A stretch of DNA of 64,000 nucleotides. It comes from Rossellomorea aquimaris (GTDB lineage: Bacteria > Bacillota > Bacilli > Bacillales > Bacillaceae_B). Shown here one piece after another: positions 44,847-55,045 of the stretch (position 1 is the first letter of the stretch; each line of letters starts with the position of its first letter). The DNA is taken from positions 1 to 64,000 of the forward strand of contig NZ_MINN01000033.1 in NCBI RefSeq assembly GCF_001877785.1, written 5' to 3'. Position numbers and translations under genes: made by a program. The notes below the pieces were generated by a model, which saw nothing but the letters and a program-made list of their open reading frames with translations, was not told where the DNA came from and did no database searches.

Positions 44847-47800
44847 TTATATTTCTTCCCTCTTACAGTCCAGCATAGATTCCCATATACACCGGGTATC
44901 ATCAGAAAGTTCGGTCCTCACTACTCTCCGCGGCATGCACGGCTGCGTCAGGACTTCTATGATGACGTCGTCGATGATTTCCACTTCGAGGCAGACAAGC
45001 AGTTGAAGTCCGACACTCCGGGAGGTGACCGCCCCCCTGCCGGCCATGCACTTGACATCGACTACGGAGCAGTTAATGTTTCCGGAGTCCATTCCTTCCG
45101 GCAGGCAGACCGCGATTTCTTTTTGCCAATATACCGGGACGGTGAAGCTGCATGCCCCTTCCTCTTCGCCTCCCGCATTCAGAGTGATGACCGGTCTCGC
45201 CGTACCTTCGATTACGACAGTCCCCGGCCGGCCATTTTTGAATGAAAAGAGGCGGCATTCTGCATCTGATGCTGACAATGAACATTCAGGGATGACCGCT
45301 CCCCCTCTTTCAAATACTGCTTCCGCAAACAACATGCAATCTGCTGATAACGGTACGTCTTCCTCTCTGCGAACAGTTGCGATTACCCAGTCATATACCT
45401 TTACGGCCGAGATGCATTCAGTTCTGAGAGTGGACGGAGGCGGTATTTCTCCAAGTGTGACATCCAGTCTCAGGTTTTCCCCTGCAGAGAGGGTGATTTC
45501 TATTTCCCGATCAGGGTACCCTGGTGACGAGAACCTAATGATAAAGCTTCCCGCCGGCAGCCCGGTCAGGATATAAAATCCGTTCACATCACTCAATGTC
45601 GAACGGATCGGCACCTGTGATCCAATCGGATAAACCCTCACCAGCACTTGCGGGATCGGCTGGCCGGTTAATGCATCCGTGATGAATCCTGAGACTGATG
45701 CAGGATTGTCTTCCAGGAGAAAATTGACGATGGCGGTTTCCCCGCGGACGAGGAACACGCTTCTTGCTTGCGCCTGCCGTCCTGCGGCGCGCGCGTTCAC
45801 GACCACTTCCCCGCCCGGGAGACCCGTGATGACATAGTTTCCATTTCGATCAGTCAATGTGGATCCGAGGAAAGTGCCGTCCGGAAGGAATACCTGGATC
45901 AGCGCTTCTTCAATCGGCAGAAGGGTTCCGGCATCCCTAACCGTCCCCCTGAACGTCGCCGGGTTCGGCTGCAGGGCTTGGTTCAGGGTGCGGATTTCTC
46001 CTGCGCTCAACGTGACCTCAACTGTATTGGTCACATATCCTTCTGCAGAGAAGATGATCTGGTATTCTCCTGCGGGCATGCTGTTCAGGATATAATTCCC
46101 AGATTGATCGGTCAGAGTCAAAGCAATGATGATGCCGCTTCCTGACACGACCGTCACCACGGCTGCGCCGAGGATCGGTTCGCCTGTCACCGCATCTGTC
46201 ACCCGGCCCCTGACTACGGCCGGATTCGTACCGAGGAATCCGTTGAGCGTCCGGTCCTCACCGTTTCGGAGTAAGATCCGGTAGACATCGCTCGCAAAGC
46301 CGTCTGCCGAGAACACCACCCTGTATTCCCTCGATTCGAGACCCGTTATCACATACCCGCCGTTTCCGTCTGTCAGGACGGAAGCAACCGGGATCTCAGT
46401 TCCGATCCGGAAAACCTGGACAAGTGCACCCGGAATCGGCTCATTTGTTCCTGCGACCCTTACCCCTCCCCTAAGCGTCGAAGCGGCTGGACTAAGAGCC
46501 ACATTGAGGATTTCGGTTTCACCGCTGAATAGGGTTACAAGATCAATTTTGTCCCCAAAGCTTGTTGCACTGGTGATGACCGTGTAGGTTCCTTCAGCAA
46601 GCCCGGAAAGGCGGTAGGCCCCGTCAGCTTCTGTCAACGTGCTGGTGATGAGCACCCCGTCGAGATCAAAAACGCGGATCAGGGCACCCGGTATTGGGGC
46701 GGATGTGTTGGCATTGGTGACTGTCCCCCTGATTCCTGCCGGGTTTGGATCAAGGAACGCATTCACCATTTCGGTCTCATTCGGGGTGAGTATGACCGGG
46801 ATCACTTCATTCGCGAATCCCGAAGCGGTGATGACGGCGGTATATGATCCAGCAGGCAGGTTTTCCAACCGGTACGTCCCGTCCGATCCAGTGATGATGC
46901 TTGCAATCACCACATCACTGTTCGGCAACAGTACCGAAACGAGCGCTCCCTGAATCGGTGCATTATTGACCGCATTCCTCACTGTCCCCTCGATGGCTGC
47001 TGGGAACGGGATGAGTGCGATATTCAATACTTCACTTTCGTTAGGCGATAAAAATACGGTGTTCACATTGATTGCATAATTCTGCAGTGTGGCCTTTACA
47101 TCGAACGTTCCTGCTTGCATCCCTTCGATAAGATAAAATCCGTTCTCATCGGTCAGCACCCTCCTGACGAGTGTATCCGTCCCGCTGAATACCACTTCGA
47201 TGACGGCCCCCGTAAGAGGTGCACCCGTAATCGCATCCGTGACGACCCCGCTCAAGACAGCAGGATTTCCTGCAAGGCGGAAGTTCAGTGTGGCTGCGGT
47301 ATTGGATTCAATTGTCACTGCGGATAATTCAGCTTGGTAATCCGGATTGACGGCGGTCACTGTGTAATTACCCGGGGCAAGCCCCGCAATGACATACTCG
47401 CCGTTTATGTCCGTCTGGACGTTCCGGATCACCACACCCGTACTGTCGATCACGCGGATCAGTGTATCAGGAAGGAGCTCGTTCGTCGCAGCATCCCGGA
47501 CTGTCCCCTTCAGACTTCCTGGATTCGGTGTCAAAAAGATCGTTACGTCGGTGGTCTGTCCACTGATTACTTCTGCTGAAATTGCATTGCTTCCGAAGTC
47601 GGACCGGCCTGCCACGAGTACGTAAACCCTCGGGGACAGGGCAGTAGTCCGGAAGAAACCATTTCCATCCGTCACGGTAGTATAGATAACAGGGCCTGTG
47701 CCAGATAGATCACGTACCGTCACTGTAGCATTCGGAACCGGCACATTGTTCACCGCATTTCGGACATAGCCTTCAATGATTCCCGGATTCGGTGACAGCG

Positions 47801-50800
47801 CAAAGCTCAATAAGCTCGTTTGCCCAGATGCAACATTGGCTCCAGCCGTCTCTGGACCGAAATCGGCTGCATTCGCCACAACGGTGTATCCTCCTGGAGA
47901 GACACCAGAGAACGCGTATTCACCGAACTGGTTAGAGAGTGTCGTCTCGACTAGGACATTTGCGAAATTATATAATTGTATCACGGCATTCGGAATTGAG
48001 GCTCCTGTTGTTAAATTCGTGATATACCCCGAAATCTGTCCCGGATTCTGAACAAGCCTCAGCTCAGCTGATAAAACATCACCCGGTACTCCGATCACGG
48101 TCGCCGTGTCAGTTCCAAACGAGACGGCGTCTGCCGCTGCTGTCAGCGTCCCTGCCGGCAGGTTCGTGAATGTGATGAGACCTGAGTCATCTGTCAACCC
48201 CGAGGCAACAGGAAGGTTATTGGAGTGGCGTACAGTGACATTTGCCCCTGCAATTGGCGTCGAAGTCCCCTGGATGACCACCGAAACCGTCAGTGTGACC
48301 GGATTGGACGCAAGCCGGTTTGTCACATTGGTCGTCTGATTCGAATTGACGACGGCTGAAACGGTGGATACGGCATATCCCGGGGCAGTGGCGGTGATAA
48401 AGTACGTTCCCGGGGCGAGCGATGGAACGGTATAGGTGCCGTCTGAATTCGCGAGCAGACTTGCAACAAGGATATTATTTTCATTGTATATTGATATGCG
48501 GATATCGTTTCCTGTAATCGGGTTACCGTTAGTATCAAGAACAGATCCTAAGACCGTACCCGGATCCGCGACGAGGGACAGGTCGGCAGTGGTCGAGCGG
48601 TTGCTGGTGACGAGTGCACCGATCTGTTCCGTCGTGAAATCAGCCTTGCTTGCCGTGATGATATACGATCCCGGCGCGAGTCCTGTAATCGTATAGTTCC
48701 CGAACAGGGTGGTCGTGGTCGATGCTACAGGAAGCTGGGTCACACTGTCCGTCACAACAACAGTTGCACCAGGAATGATTTCGGTTGTCAAGCGATTCGT
48801 GATCTGTCCGTTCAAGGCACCGGGGTCCGGGCTCAGCGTAAGGTTGACCCCTGTTTTCCCCTCGCCCGGCTGCAGCGTAACACCGACGACTGCCTGCCCG
48901 AAGTCCGGTGCATTTGCGACCACATTATACGTTCCCGGCGGAAGATTGCCGACCGTATAGTGCCCATCGGCATCGGTCTCGCCTGTTCCGACGGCCACTC
49001 CATTCAGATCAAGGATATCAATTACGGCATTTCCGACTGGATCTCCGCCGGGATCAAAAATCGTCCCTGAAACAGAAGCTGGATTCGGAAGCATTGTCAA
49101 GCTGACATTGGAAGTCTGGCCAGCCGATACCGTCGCCCCTGCCTGGCTGGCTGCATAACCAGGTGCAGTCGCTGTAACGACAAAGACTCCCGGCGCCAGG
49201 TTAAGGAACTGGAAAGTCCCGTCGCTGTTTGCCGGTACTGCATTGATCAGGATATTATTGGCATCCCGGAGCTGGATGATCGTATTTTGCACGACTGGGG
49301 AGACCGTTCCCGTTATGGCCCCCGGGTTCGAAACAAGACCGACCGAAACCGGAGTCGTCAATCCAGAAACAACTACAGCTCCGATGGAACCGTTCTGGAA
49401 GTTATCAGCAAAGGCAAGGACCGTATAGGTATCAGGTGCGAGGCCTTCTGCCATGAATATTCCGTCCTGATTGGTCAGGGCCGTGGAAATCAGGATGCCG
49501 CTGCTGTTGACGATATTGACGACTGCCCCAGGGATCGGGGCCCCTCCAACACTGTTTACGACCGAACCTGTGATGGCACCTGGATTCGGCACCAATTCTA
49601 CATTGGCTGTAGATGTTTGATTGGATTGGACCTGTACCGTTGTACTGTTCGTTTGGAAATCTGGTGCAGATACCTGGACAGTATATCCTCCAGGCGCCAG
49701 GCCGTTAACTGCATAATCTCCTTGACTATCCGTTAATATGGAAGCAACGACGACCCCGCTTGAATCGAGGATACTGACCTGGACATTAGCCCCGGAAATC
49801 GGGTCACCTGATTGTGCATTCGTAACTTTCCCGGTAATAGAACCTGGATCGGCGGCAAGGATAAAATTAACTGTCGTAGTACTGTTTGAGTTTATGACGG
49901 CCCCCTTGGCCGCCGTTTGATAGTTTACAGCCGAAGCAACAACCGAATACGACCCGGGGGCAAGCCCTTCTACTGCATAAGTTCCGTCGTTCTGGGTAAC
50001 GACAGTTGCAATGATGATTCCTGTCCCGGTGCTGATTTGGACGTTCACAGTCGCTCCCGAAATTGGATTACTTGCTTCATCCAGAACCGTTCCGTTCAAC
50101 CTTCCCGGTGATCCGGCGAGCGTCACATTCAGCGTGGTGGTCTGACCATTCTCGATCATCGCGCCCACCGTCGCTGACTGATAGTTTTCTGCTGAGAAAA
50201 CGACCGTGTAGGTTCCCGGCGCGAGTCCTGAAATGGTATATGTCCCGTTTTCATCTGTGTTCACCGCGGCGATCTGGATATTATTTTGGAAAACAGTGGC
50301 CAGTGCACCGGCAATTCCTGCTGCTCCGGAGTTTTGGACAACACCCGTCAACGTACCGGCAAGCCTTGAAAGATCTGCATTGACCGTCGTCGGCGTGTTC
50401 GAGGTAATGACGGCACCCACTGCCTGACTGGAAAAGCCGTCAGCCAGGAAAACCACCGAATAGGATCCCGGAACCAGTCCGATAACCGAATACTGTCCGC
50501 TCCCGTTGGTCAACGTTGTGGCAACAAGAACGTTCTGGCTGTTGACCACCTGGACGGTGGCGCCTGATATGGCAGTCAGAGTTCCGGCATCGCGGACTGT
50601 TCCCTGAAGAGAACCGGCGTCTGGCTGCAGGAAGACATCCGTCGTGGTCGGACTCCCTGCCGTAACGGTCGAGGAGGCAATCGCAGTTCCGAAGTTCACT
50701 GCACTTGCCCTGACTTGATAGCTGCCCGGCGCAAGTCCTCCAAACGAGTACTGCCCGCTTCCGTTTGACGTTGTCAGGGCCAAAACAACCCCAGAAGAAT

Positions 50801-52439
50801 TCAGAAGTTCAACATCCGCTCCAGCAATAGCCGCGGAATTGAGTGCATTCCGGATCGTGCCTGAAATTGAACCCGGATTTGCAATCAAACCAAAGTTGAC
50901 GACGGCAGCCTGATTCGGCTCCGTTATGACTGTTTTGACCTGAGACTGATACCCCGCGGCGGCGACACCGACGTTGTAGGCACCCGGGGCCACGGAAGGA
51001 AAACTGTAATTTCCTGCACCATCTGTTACTGTCGTATCGATGATTACCCCAATGTTGTTGGTGAGGCTCACGATCGCGCCTGCAATGGCACCGCCGCTCG
51101 AAATATTTCCTGAAATCGAACTGGGCTGAGGAACTAGCGCAATGTTCGCTGTCTGGGTCGTACCGGAGACGGCCGTCAAATTTGCGGTACCCGTCACATA
51201 ATTTGTCCTCACCGGCTGTACCGTGTAATTTCCCGGCACAAGGTTTGTAAAGGAATAATATCCCGTTCCATTCGTAACGATTGACGCTATCAAAGTCATA
51301 CCCTGCAGCAAGTTGACCGTCGTTCCCGGAAGTACATGGCCGGACGCTGCATCCGAAATGGTCCCGTCGATTGCGGCTGCCTGCTGGGCAGTGACATTCA
51401 CCGGGGCAGAGTTTGAATTGATTGCATTTCCGCTGAAACTGTCAAATCCAGAAGCCTGGACCCGGTCGAGCGTACGGGATCCTGAAGAAGTGAAGGCCCC
51501 CGATTCCGTAAACGTCAGGACAGCCGTCGCCCCAGGAGCGAGATTCCCGATGTTCCAGGTAAGGGTTTTGCTCGATGGCTGATACGATATCAACCCCTGT
51601 GAAACCGAATTCACCGTAAACGAATTGACGGTATCCAGTCCAATGATATTTTCTGCAATGATGGTTGTCGCCGAGGAAAGACCGGTGTTCTGGACCGTGA
51701 TTGTCCCCGTCCATGTTGCTTGCTGGCCGATCAAGACGGAAGAAGGTCCTGTATTCAAGGTCTTCACCGCTCTAAGCCTTGCCCTGACATCCGCCTGATC
51801 AGGCGTCACTGGATCACTGATTGCACCTGAAAACGAAAATCCTTCCTCAACCCTGAGAGAATCTTTGTTATAGTTATTTGCATTTGCTGAAGTAAAATCG
51901 ACAATCCTGATTTGAGATGATGAATCGATCCCAAGGAAAGAAAATACAACACTCGCCGGCAGGAACCAATCAATGAAAAAATCCGGATTACCGCCGAAGT
52001 TTGAATCGGCTGGTGTCACCCTCGCAAAGTCGAAATTTGTGATCGGCTGTGCATAGTTGGGATTACCGCCTCCCGTCCCCTCGGCAGGATCATTCCAAGA
52101 GTTTACGAGTTTCACAGTATTCCGTATCAGACTGACCCGGTTATTCAGACCGTCCACGTTGAAAAGCCAGTCATATGTCCCTGCCGTACCAGTCGTATTG
52201 ATGAGCACCCCCCACGCGAAATTCCTGAAGCTCGTCAATGCATTGTTACGCGGATCGGCATTCAACCTGATCCTGAAATACACATTTTCTCCATCATATG
52301 CTACGTACGCTGCCGGAAACGTCGAATTGCCTACAATATCCGTAGACGCAGGACTTTCATCTCCTGTTACATCGAATAGCGGTGCCCCTCCTAGAAGTAT
52401 AGGGGTAAATTGACCATTACTGGGAAATGGCACAATCAT
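44847..52439 (-). CDS. Giant 23-repeat carboxypeptidase-regulatory-like surface/spore-type protein
   Basis: About 2,530 residues; GTG at 52433 (VPFPSNGQ) is better spaced from AAAGGAGGAGG than the ATG at 52439, which abuts it. Residues 1-215: a globular domain (NSTFPAAYVAYDGENVYFRI, AWGVLINTTGTAGTYDWLF) found at the front of very large Bacillus proteins. About 216-352: one DUF11-like Ig module. About 355-2330: 23 tandem beta-sandwich domains of about 85 residues (pattern GxxxGxVxD...IPGAxVxV...TDxxGxYxxxGLxPGxYxV...NP). Last 200 residues: a cap with 12 cysteines, while I find none before it. No signal peptide, no LPXTG or SLH. Absence of an export signal and a Cys-rich cap suit a spore coat/exosporium protein assembled from the mother cell; inference only. 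Confidence 0.88.
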   Translation of the reverse strand: MIVPFPSNGQFTPILLGGAPLFDVTGDESPASTDIVGNSTFPAAYVAYDGENVYFRIRLNADPRNNALTSFRNFAWGVLINTTGTAGTYDWLFNVDGLNNRVSLIRNTVKLVNSWNDPAEGTGGGNPNYAQPITNFDFARVTPADSNFGGNPDFFIDWFLPASVVFSFLGIDSSSQIRIVDFTSANANNYNKDSLRVEEGFSFSGAISDPVTPDQADVRARLRAVKTLNTGPSSVLIGQQATWTGTITVQNTGLSSATTIIAENIIGLDTVNSFTVNSVSQGLISYQPSSKTLTWNIGNLAPGATAVLTFTESGAFTSSGSRTLDRVQASGFDSFSGNAINSNSAPVNVTAQQAAAIDGTISDAASGHVLPGTTVNLLQGMTLIASIVTNGTGYYSFTNLVPGNYTVQPVRTNYVTGTANLTAVSGTTQTANIALVPQPSSISGNISSGGAIAGAIVSLTNNIGVIIDTTVTDGAGNYSFPSVAPGAYNVGVAAAGYQSQVKTVITEPNQAAVVNFGLIANPGSISGTIRNALNSAAIAGADVELLNSSGVVLALTTSNGSGQYSFGGLAPGSYQVRASAVNFGTAIASSTVTAGSPTTTDVFLQPDAGSLQGTVRDAGTLTAISGATVQVVNSQNVLVATTLTNGSGQYSVIGLVPGSYSVVFLADGFSSQAVGAVITSNTPTTVNADLSRLAGTLTGVVQNSGAAGIAGALATVFQNNIQIAAVNTDENGTYTISGLAPGTYTVVFSAENYQSATVGAMIENGQTTTLNVTLAGSPGRLNGTVLDEASNPISGATVNVQISTGTGIIIATVVTQNDGTYAVEGLAPGSYSVVASAVNYQTAAKGAVINSNSTTTVNFILAADPGSITGKVTNAQSGDPISGANVQVSILDSSGVVVASILTDSQGDYAVNGLAPGGYTVQVSAPDFQTNSTTVQVQSNQTSTANVELVPNPGAITGSVVNSVGGAPIPGAVVNIVNSSGILISTALTNQDGIFMAEGLAPDTYTVLAFADNFQNGSIGAVVVSGLTTPVSVGLVSNPGAITGTVSPVVQNTIIQLRDANNILINAVPANSDGTFQFLNLAPGVFVVTATAPGYAASQAGATVSAGQTSNVSLTMLPNPASVSGTIFDPGGDPVGNAVIDILDLNGVAVGTGETDADGHYTVGNLPPGTYNVVANAPDFGQAVVGVTLQPGEGKTGVNLTLSPDPGALNGQITNRLTTEIIPGATVVVTDSVTQLPVASTTTTLFGNYTITGLAPGSYIITASKADFTTEQIGALVTSNRSTTADLSLVADPGTVLGSVLDTNGNPITGNDIRISIYNENNILVASLLANSDGTYTVPSLAPGTYFITATAPGYAVSTVSAVVNSNQTTNVTNRLASNPVTLTVSVVIQGTSTPIAGANVTVRHSNNLPVASGLTDDSGLITFTNLPAGTLTAAADAVSFGTDTATVIGVPGDVLSAELRLVQNPGQISGYITNLTTGASIPNAVIQLYNFANVLVETTLSNQFGEYAFSGVSPGGYTVVANAADFGPETAGANVASGQTSLLSFALSPNPGIIEGYVRNAVNNVPVPNATVTVRDLSGTGPVIYTTVTDGNGFFRTTALSPRVYVLVAGRSDFGSNAISAEVISGQTTDVTIFLTPNPGSLKGTVRDAATNELLPDTLIRVIDSTGVVIRNVQTDINGEYVIAGLAPGNYTVTAVNPDYQAELSAVTIESNTAATLNFRLAGNPAVLSGVVTDAITGAPLTGAVIEVVFSGTDTLVRRVLTDENGFYLIEGMQAGTFDVKATLQNYAINVNTVFLSPNESEVLNIALIPFPAAIEGTVRNAVNNAPIQGALVSVLLPNSDVVIASIITGSDGTYRLENLPAGSYTAVITASGFANEVIPVILTPNETEMVNAFLDPNPAGIRGTVTNANTSAPIPGALIRVFDLDGVLITSTLTEADGAYRLSGLAEGTYTVITSATSFGDKIDLVTLFSGETEILNVALSPAASTLRGGVRVAGTNEPIPGALVQVFRIGTEIPVASVLTDGNGGYVITGLESREYRVVFSADGFASDVYRILLRNGEDRTLNGFLGTNPAVVRGRVTDAVTGEPILGAAVVTVVSGSGIIIALTLTDQSGNYILNSMPAGEYQIIFSAEGYVTNTVEVTLSAGEIRTLNQALQPNPATFRGTVRDAGTLLPIEEALIQVFLPDGTFLGSTLTDRNGNYVITGLPGGEVVVNARAAGRQAQARSVFLVRGETAIVNFLLEDNPASVSGFITDALTGQPIPQVLVRVYPIGSQVPIRSTLSDVNGFYILTGLPAGSFIIRFSSPGYPDREIEITLSAGENLRLDVTLGEIPPPSTLRTECISAVKVYDWVIATVRREEDVPLSADCMLFAEAVFERGGAVIPECSLSASDAECRLFSFKNGRPGTVVIEGTARPVITLNAGGEEEGACSFTVPVYWQKEIAVCLPEGMDSGNINCSVVDVKCMAGRGAVTSRSVGLQLLVCLEVEIIDDVIIEVLTQPCMPRRVVRTELSDDTRCIWESMLDCKREEI

Positions 52440-52554
52440 CCTCCTCCTTTTAAATGAATTTTTTTAGTTATAGTATTCTATTAAAAAGAGGACAAACTTG
52501 CCCCGGCCATGTGACTAAATAAAATAGAGAAACTCAGGTGAAAAGAGGTGAGGC

Positions 52555-52582
52555 GGATCGGAGGGGACAGGTACAGTGACCC
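52555..52582. repeat. REP-like palindrome, reverse orientation
   Basis: GGATCGGAGGGGACAGGTAC then AGTGACCC. A fragment CAGCGGGTCAGG follows at 52638. About 115 bp upstream of the giant gene start. Confidence 0.6.
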
Positions 52583-52720
52583 GCACAGGCATACTGGCAC
52601 CTTCCCCATTCCTTTCACGAATGTTACAGGGCACGGTCAGCGGGTCAGGCCCAAATCATTGACTGAGTTGCATAACGCAGTGGGATATATCTAGCTCCAG
52701 CACCCAGGAACAGATTTCTA

Positions 52721-52800
52721 AACCGTTTTGATAATATATTGGGATTTTTGAAAATATAATGAACTTTTGAAGAATTAGTGACCGGATTTGATAATATTCA
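52721..52800. repeat. About 20-bp phased TTTGATAAT array (four units)
   Basis: TTTTG begins at 52726, 52746 and 52765 and ATTTG at 52786 (steps 20, 19, 21); outer units read TTTGATAATAT, inner ones are diverged. It is the reverse complement family of the TATTATCAAA array at 55764. In the 781-bp gap upstream of the giant gene, which also holds a REP-like element, repeat B and a terminator; nothing else recognised. Confidence 0.65.
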
Positions 52801-52927
52801 CCCATAAATCCCCCTGCCTCCTTAACAATAAAATCTGATTCAGCCGGTGAAGAAGACAAAATATACGATTTCTCATCCAAAACCAGTGATTACCCAAATG
52901 ATTTTTCAAATAGCATGATTTAAAACA

Positions 52928-53101
52928 AAAGCTCTTTTCGCATACTTTGTTGCTTTACATGCAAGAAAATACCGGAAATTGGGTATTTTAGGGTTGTACG
53001 TCTGTCTTTGTTTAAGCTTGAGTTCGAAAAGAGTGCGTTGACAAGCTTCATCCCAACTACTGTCCTATGTACGAAAAAAAACAAACTTTTAGAAAACAGC
53101 C
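52928..53101. repeat. Dispersed repeat B, copy 2 (174 bp)
   Basis: Same orientation as 44295-44469; GCTCTTTTCGCATACTTTG at left and TTTAGAAAACAGCC at right. CTCTTTTCG (52932-52940) and CGAAAAGAG (about 53025) form an inverted repeat within the copy. Confidence 0.8.
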
Positions 53102-53105
53102 AGAA

Positions 53106-53138
53106 CAAAAAACCAAGCCAGGATCAATGCTTGGTTTA
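53106..53138 (-). terminator. Terminator of the 53221-54117 gene pair
   Basis: AAACCAAGC pairs with GCTTGGTTT; six T follow on the minus strand. Confidence 0.8.
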
Positions 53139-53220
53139 TAAGCAACACCATATGAAATCAAAAAACAACCAGAGGTGGATTTAGTTTATGTACCCGAGCC
53201 ACCAAACCAGCCGGCCGTGT

Positions 53221-53877
53221 CTATAAAATCCTGCTCTCCTCCCCATCCTTCAACCTAACCTGAACATTCGAAAAAGACCCGCCGTCAATCGTTTTAGGTA
53301 AACGTGATACATCAAGGAGCTCTTCAAGCTTTATGCTCCTCTTCTCATTCGCCCCAAGCGTAATGACATAAGGACCATTCACATTCATCAAGGACTCCAT
53401 CCTGGCTTCCTCTCCCGGAATGTAGGTATCGATGAACTCCACCTCCACCGTCGTCTCTTCACCACTGTGATTATGTAAATTCAGCTTGCATTCCCCGTTC
53501 AGCATTTCCTCTTCAGCCGCCCGTTCGAACACACATGATCCTTCGCCGTCATACGAAACGGCATAAATGCCCTGTGCAAATGTTTCCTGATACAGCCAAA
53601 TAAGGACATAGGGCAGGAGTACAAAACTGAAAGAGACAATCAACACTCCCCGGACCCGATACTTCTTCAGTCCGATGACCAACAAAATCATCGCAGCGAT
53701 AAACAAAACAGCCCCCGCGACCCCGAGCGGCACATAACCATTCCACGTCTCAATCGGCAGCCCCATGAACTCCGACCGCGTCATATATTCCTCATTATCC
53801 GGAAACGGAAAAAATAAAATCATCGGAATCGCCAGCAGCACGAAAGAAACCATCAGGGCGAACTTATTTTTCACCAT
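53221..53877 (-). CDS. Membrane hypothetical protein with extracytoplasmic C-terminal domain
   Basis: 218 residues, not recognised. Three helices (about 6-25, 48-70, 77-97) and then a soluble beta-rich domain of 120 residues (NLHNHSGEETTVEVEFIDTY) that may face outside, with two cysteines (GSCVFE, NGECKL) 13 residues apart that could form a disulfide. Probably an operon with the small gene 15 bp upstream. Confidence 0.65.
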   Translation of the reverse strand: MVKNKFALMVSFVLLAIPMILFFPFPDNEEYMTRSEFMGLPIETWNGYVPLGVAGAVLFIAAMILLVIGLKKYRVRGVLIVSFSFVLLPYVLIWLYQETFAQGIYAVSYDGEGSCVFERAAEEEMLNGECKLNLHNHSGEETTVEVEFIDTYIPGEEARMESLMNVNGPYVITLGANEKRSIKLEELLDVSRLPKTIDGGSFSNVQVRLKDGEESRIL

Positions 53878-53892
53878 CTTCCCCTCTCCTCT

Positions 53893-54117
53893 CTATTTCT
53901 CTATTTTTCTTGAATTCTTGATTACTTTAAACATGACACCCGCTATAATAAAGGCAGCGGCCGCCAGCAGAGGAATCACCACAAACAGGCCGATCAGATC
54001 CGTTTTATAATTCCAGGGTATGAAAGCATCCCTTAGCGAAGCCGTCATCTTCCACAGAACAATAAAAATGAATATCACAAAAATAAAGTAAATGAATTTT
54101 TCCTTGAGAGCTCTCAT
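53893..54117 (-). CDS. Small membrane protein
   Basis: 74 residues, two helices (about 8-24 FIYFIFVIFIFIVLW and 42-64) with short polar loop. Not recognised. ATG follows AAAGGATT. Stop lies 15 bp before the next gene, suggesting one transcript. Confidence 0.6.
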   Translation of the reverse strand: MRALKEKFIYFIFVIFIFIVLWKMTASLRDAFIPWNYKTDLIGLFVVIPLLAAAAFIIAGVMFKVIKNSRKIEK

Positions 54118-54283
54118 TTTATTAATCCTTTCGTACGGATAATTTAACGCCTGCCATTAGTTTAGCATAATTTTCCTATTCGCTTTCATCATTTATGAAT
54201 CGTTGAATCCAATCTTTCAAACCAACCCCCATTTGATATAATCATAGTATCAAAACTCCCGCAGAAAGGAGCACGGCCAACCT

Positions 54284-55045
54284 ATGATCATCCGCCAAAC
54301 CCAAGACTCCTTCATCATGATCAAACAACATGACCATGCCTTCCTGTCCGGTGAAATCGTAAAGAATTTCAACACAAGTCTCCTGAAATCAGACCAGCAT
54401 TTTGAAGAAATGACGTATGCCGCGTATCAGCACGACCGCAGCTGGATCGGACTCGATGACACACCGATCTGGAACGACGGGGACGATATCCCTTATACTT
54501 TTTCAGACTATCCGTTACTGCCCAAAATGGCCTTCTACAGTATCGGCCTTGACGAAATCGAGAAGGTGAGCCCCTATGCCGCCCTTCTTTGCAGCATGCA
54601 TTTCCACTCTTTTTTTACAATATCGAAAAAGCCTGACTGCATCGCCTTCATGAACGAGGAAAGCAAACGTCAGGGGAGGCTGAAGAAGCTCTTCCCAAGG
54701 CTCGATGAAGATCTGCTTCACCAGCATTTTCTGCTGCTTCAATTCTCAGATGACCTGTCATTGTATATGTGTCTGAATGAACCCGGCGTCACCAAAAAAG
54801 AAGAGCACCCATGGTTCAAAGATGGATTCAAAAATACGGAATTGTTCAATGAGGGAGGAGGGCGCCTAGACGGGGAGTGGCTAAACGACAAAGAAATCCG
54901 TGTCGGGACATTCCCCTTCAAAACCGATTTTTCGGTCACATTAAAGTTTAAGAACGTCTCAAAAACAGCCATCCAAGAAAAAGGAATCGCCGCTGCCTAC
55001 GAAACGGCCGAAATGAAGGAAAAGTCCTTTCGTATACTCAAATAA
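54284..55045 (+). CDS. DUF3891 family protein
   Basis: 253 residues. DUF3891 signatures: IMIKQHDHAFLSGEI at the N-terminus, TYAAYQHDRSWIGLD, LLCSMHFHSFF, and QFSDDLSLYMCLNEPG. The conserved His/Asp pairs suggest a metal site resembling HD-like helical proteins, but no activity is known to me. ATG preceded by GAAAGGAGC at a rather long spacing. Single gene. Confidence 0.85.
   Translation: MIIRQTQDSFIMIKQHDHAFLSGEIVKNFNTSLLKSDQHFEEMTYAAYQHDRSWIGLDDTPIWNDGDDIPYTFSDYPLLPKMAFYSIGLDEIEKVSPYAALLCSMHFHSFFTISKKPDCIAFMNEESKRQGRLKKLFPRLDEDLLHQHFLLLQFSDDLSLYMCLNEPGVTKKEEHPWFKDGFKNTELFNEGGGRLDGEWLNDKEIRVGTFPFKTDFSVTLKFKNVSKTAIQEKGIAAAYETAEMKEKSFRILK

Noticed and set aside
45025..45576. 183-codon frame antisense to the giant gene
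   Set aside because: One of many open frames opposite the repeat-rich gene; no ribosome-binding site and repeats explain the open frame.
52656..52880. 74-codon minus-strand frame upstream of the giant gene
   Set aside because: Covers the TTTGATAAT array and low-complexity AT sequence; no ribosome-binding site.
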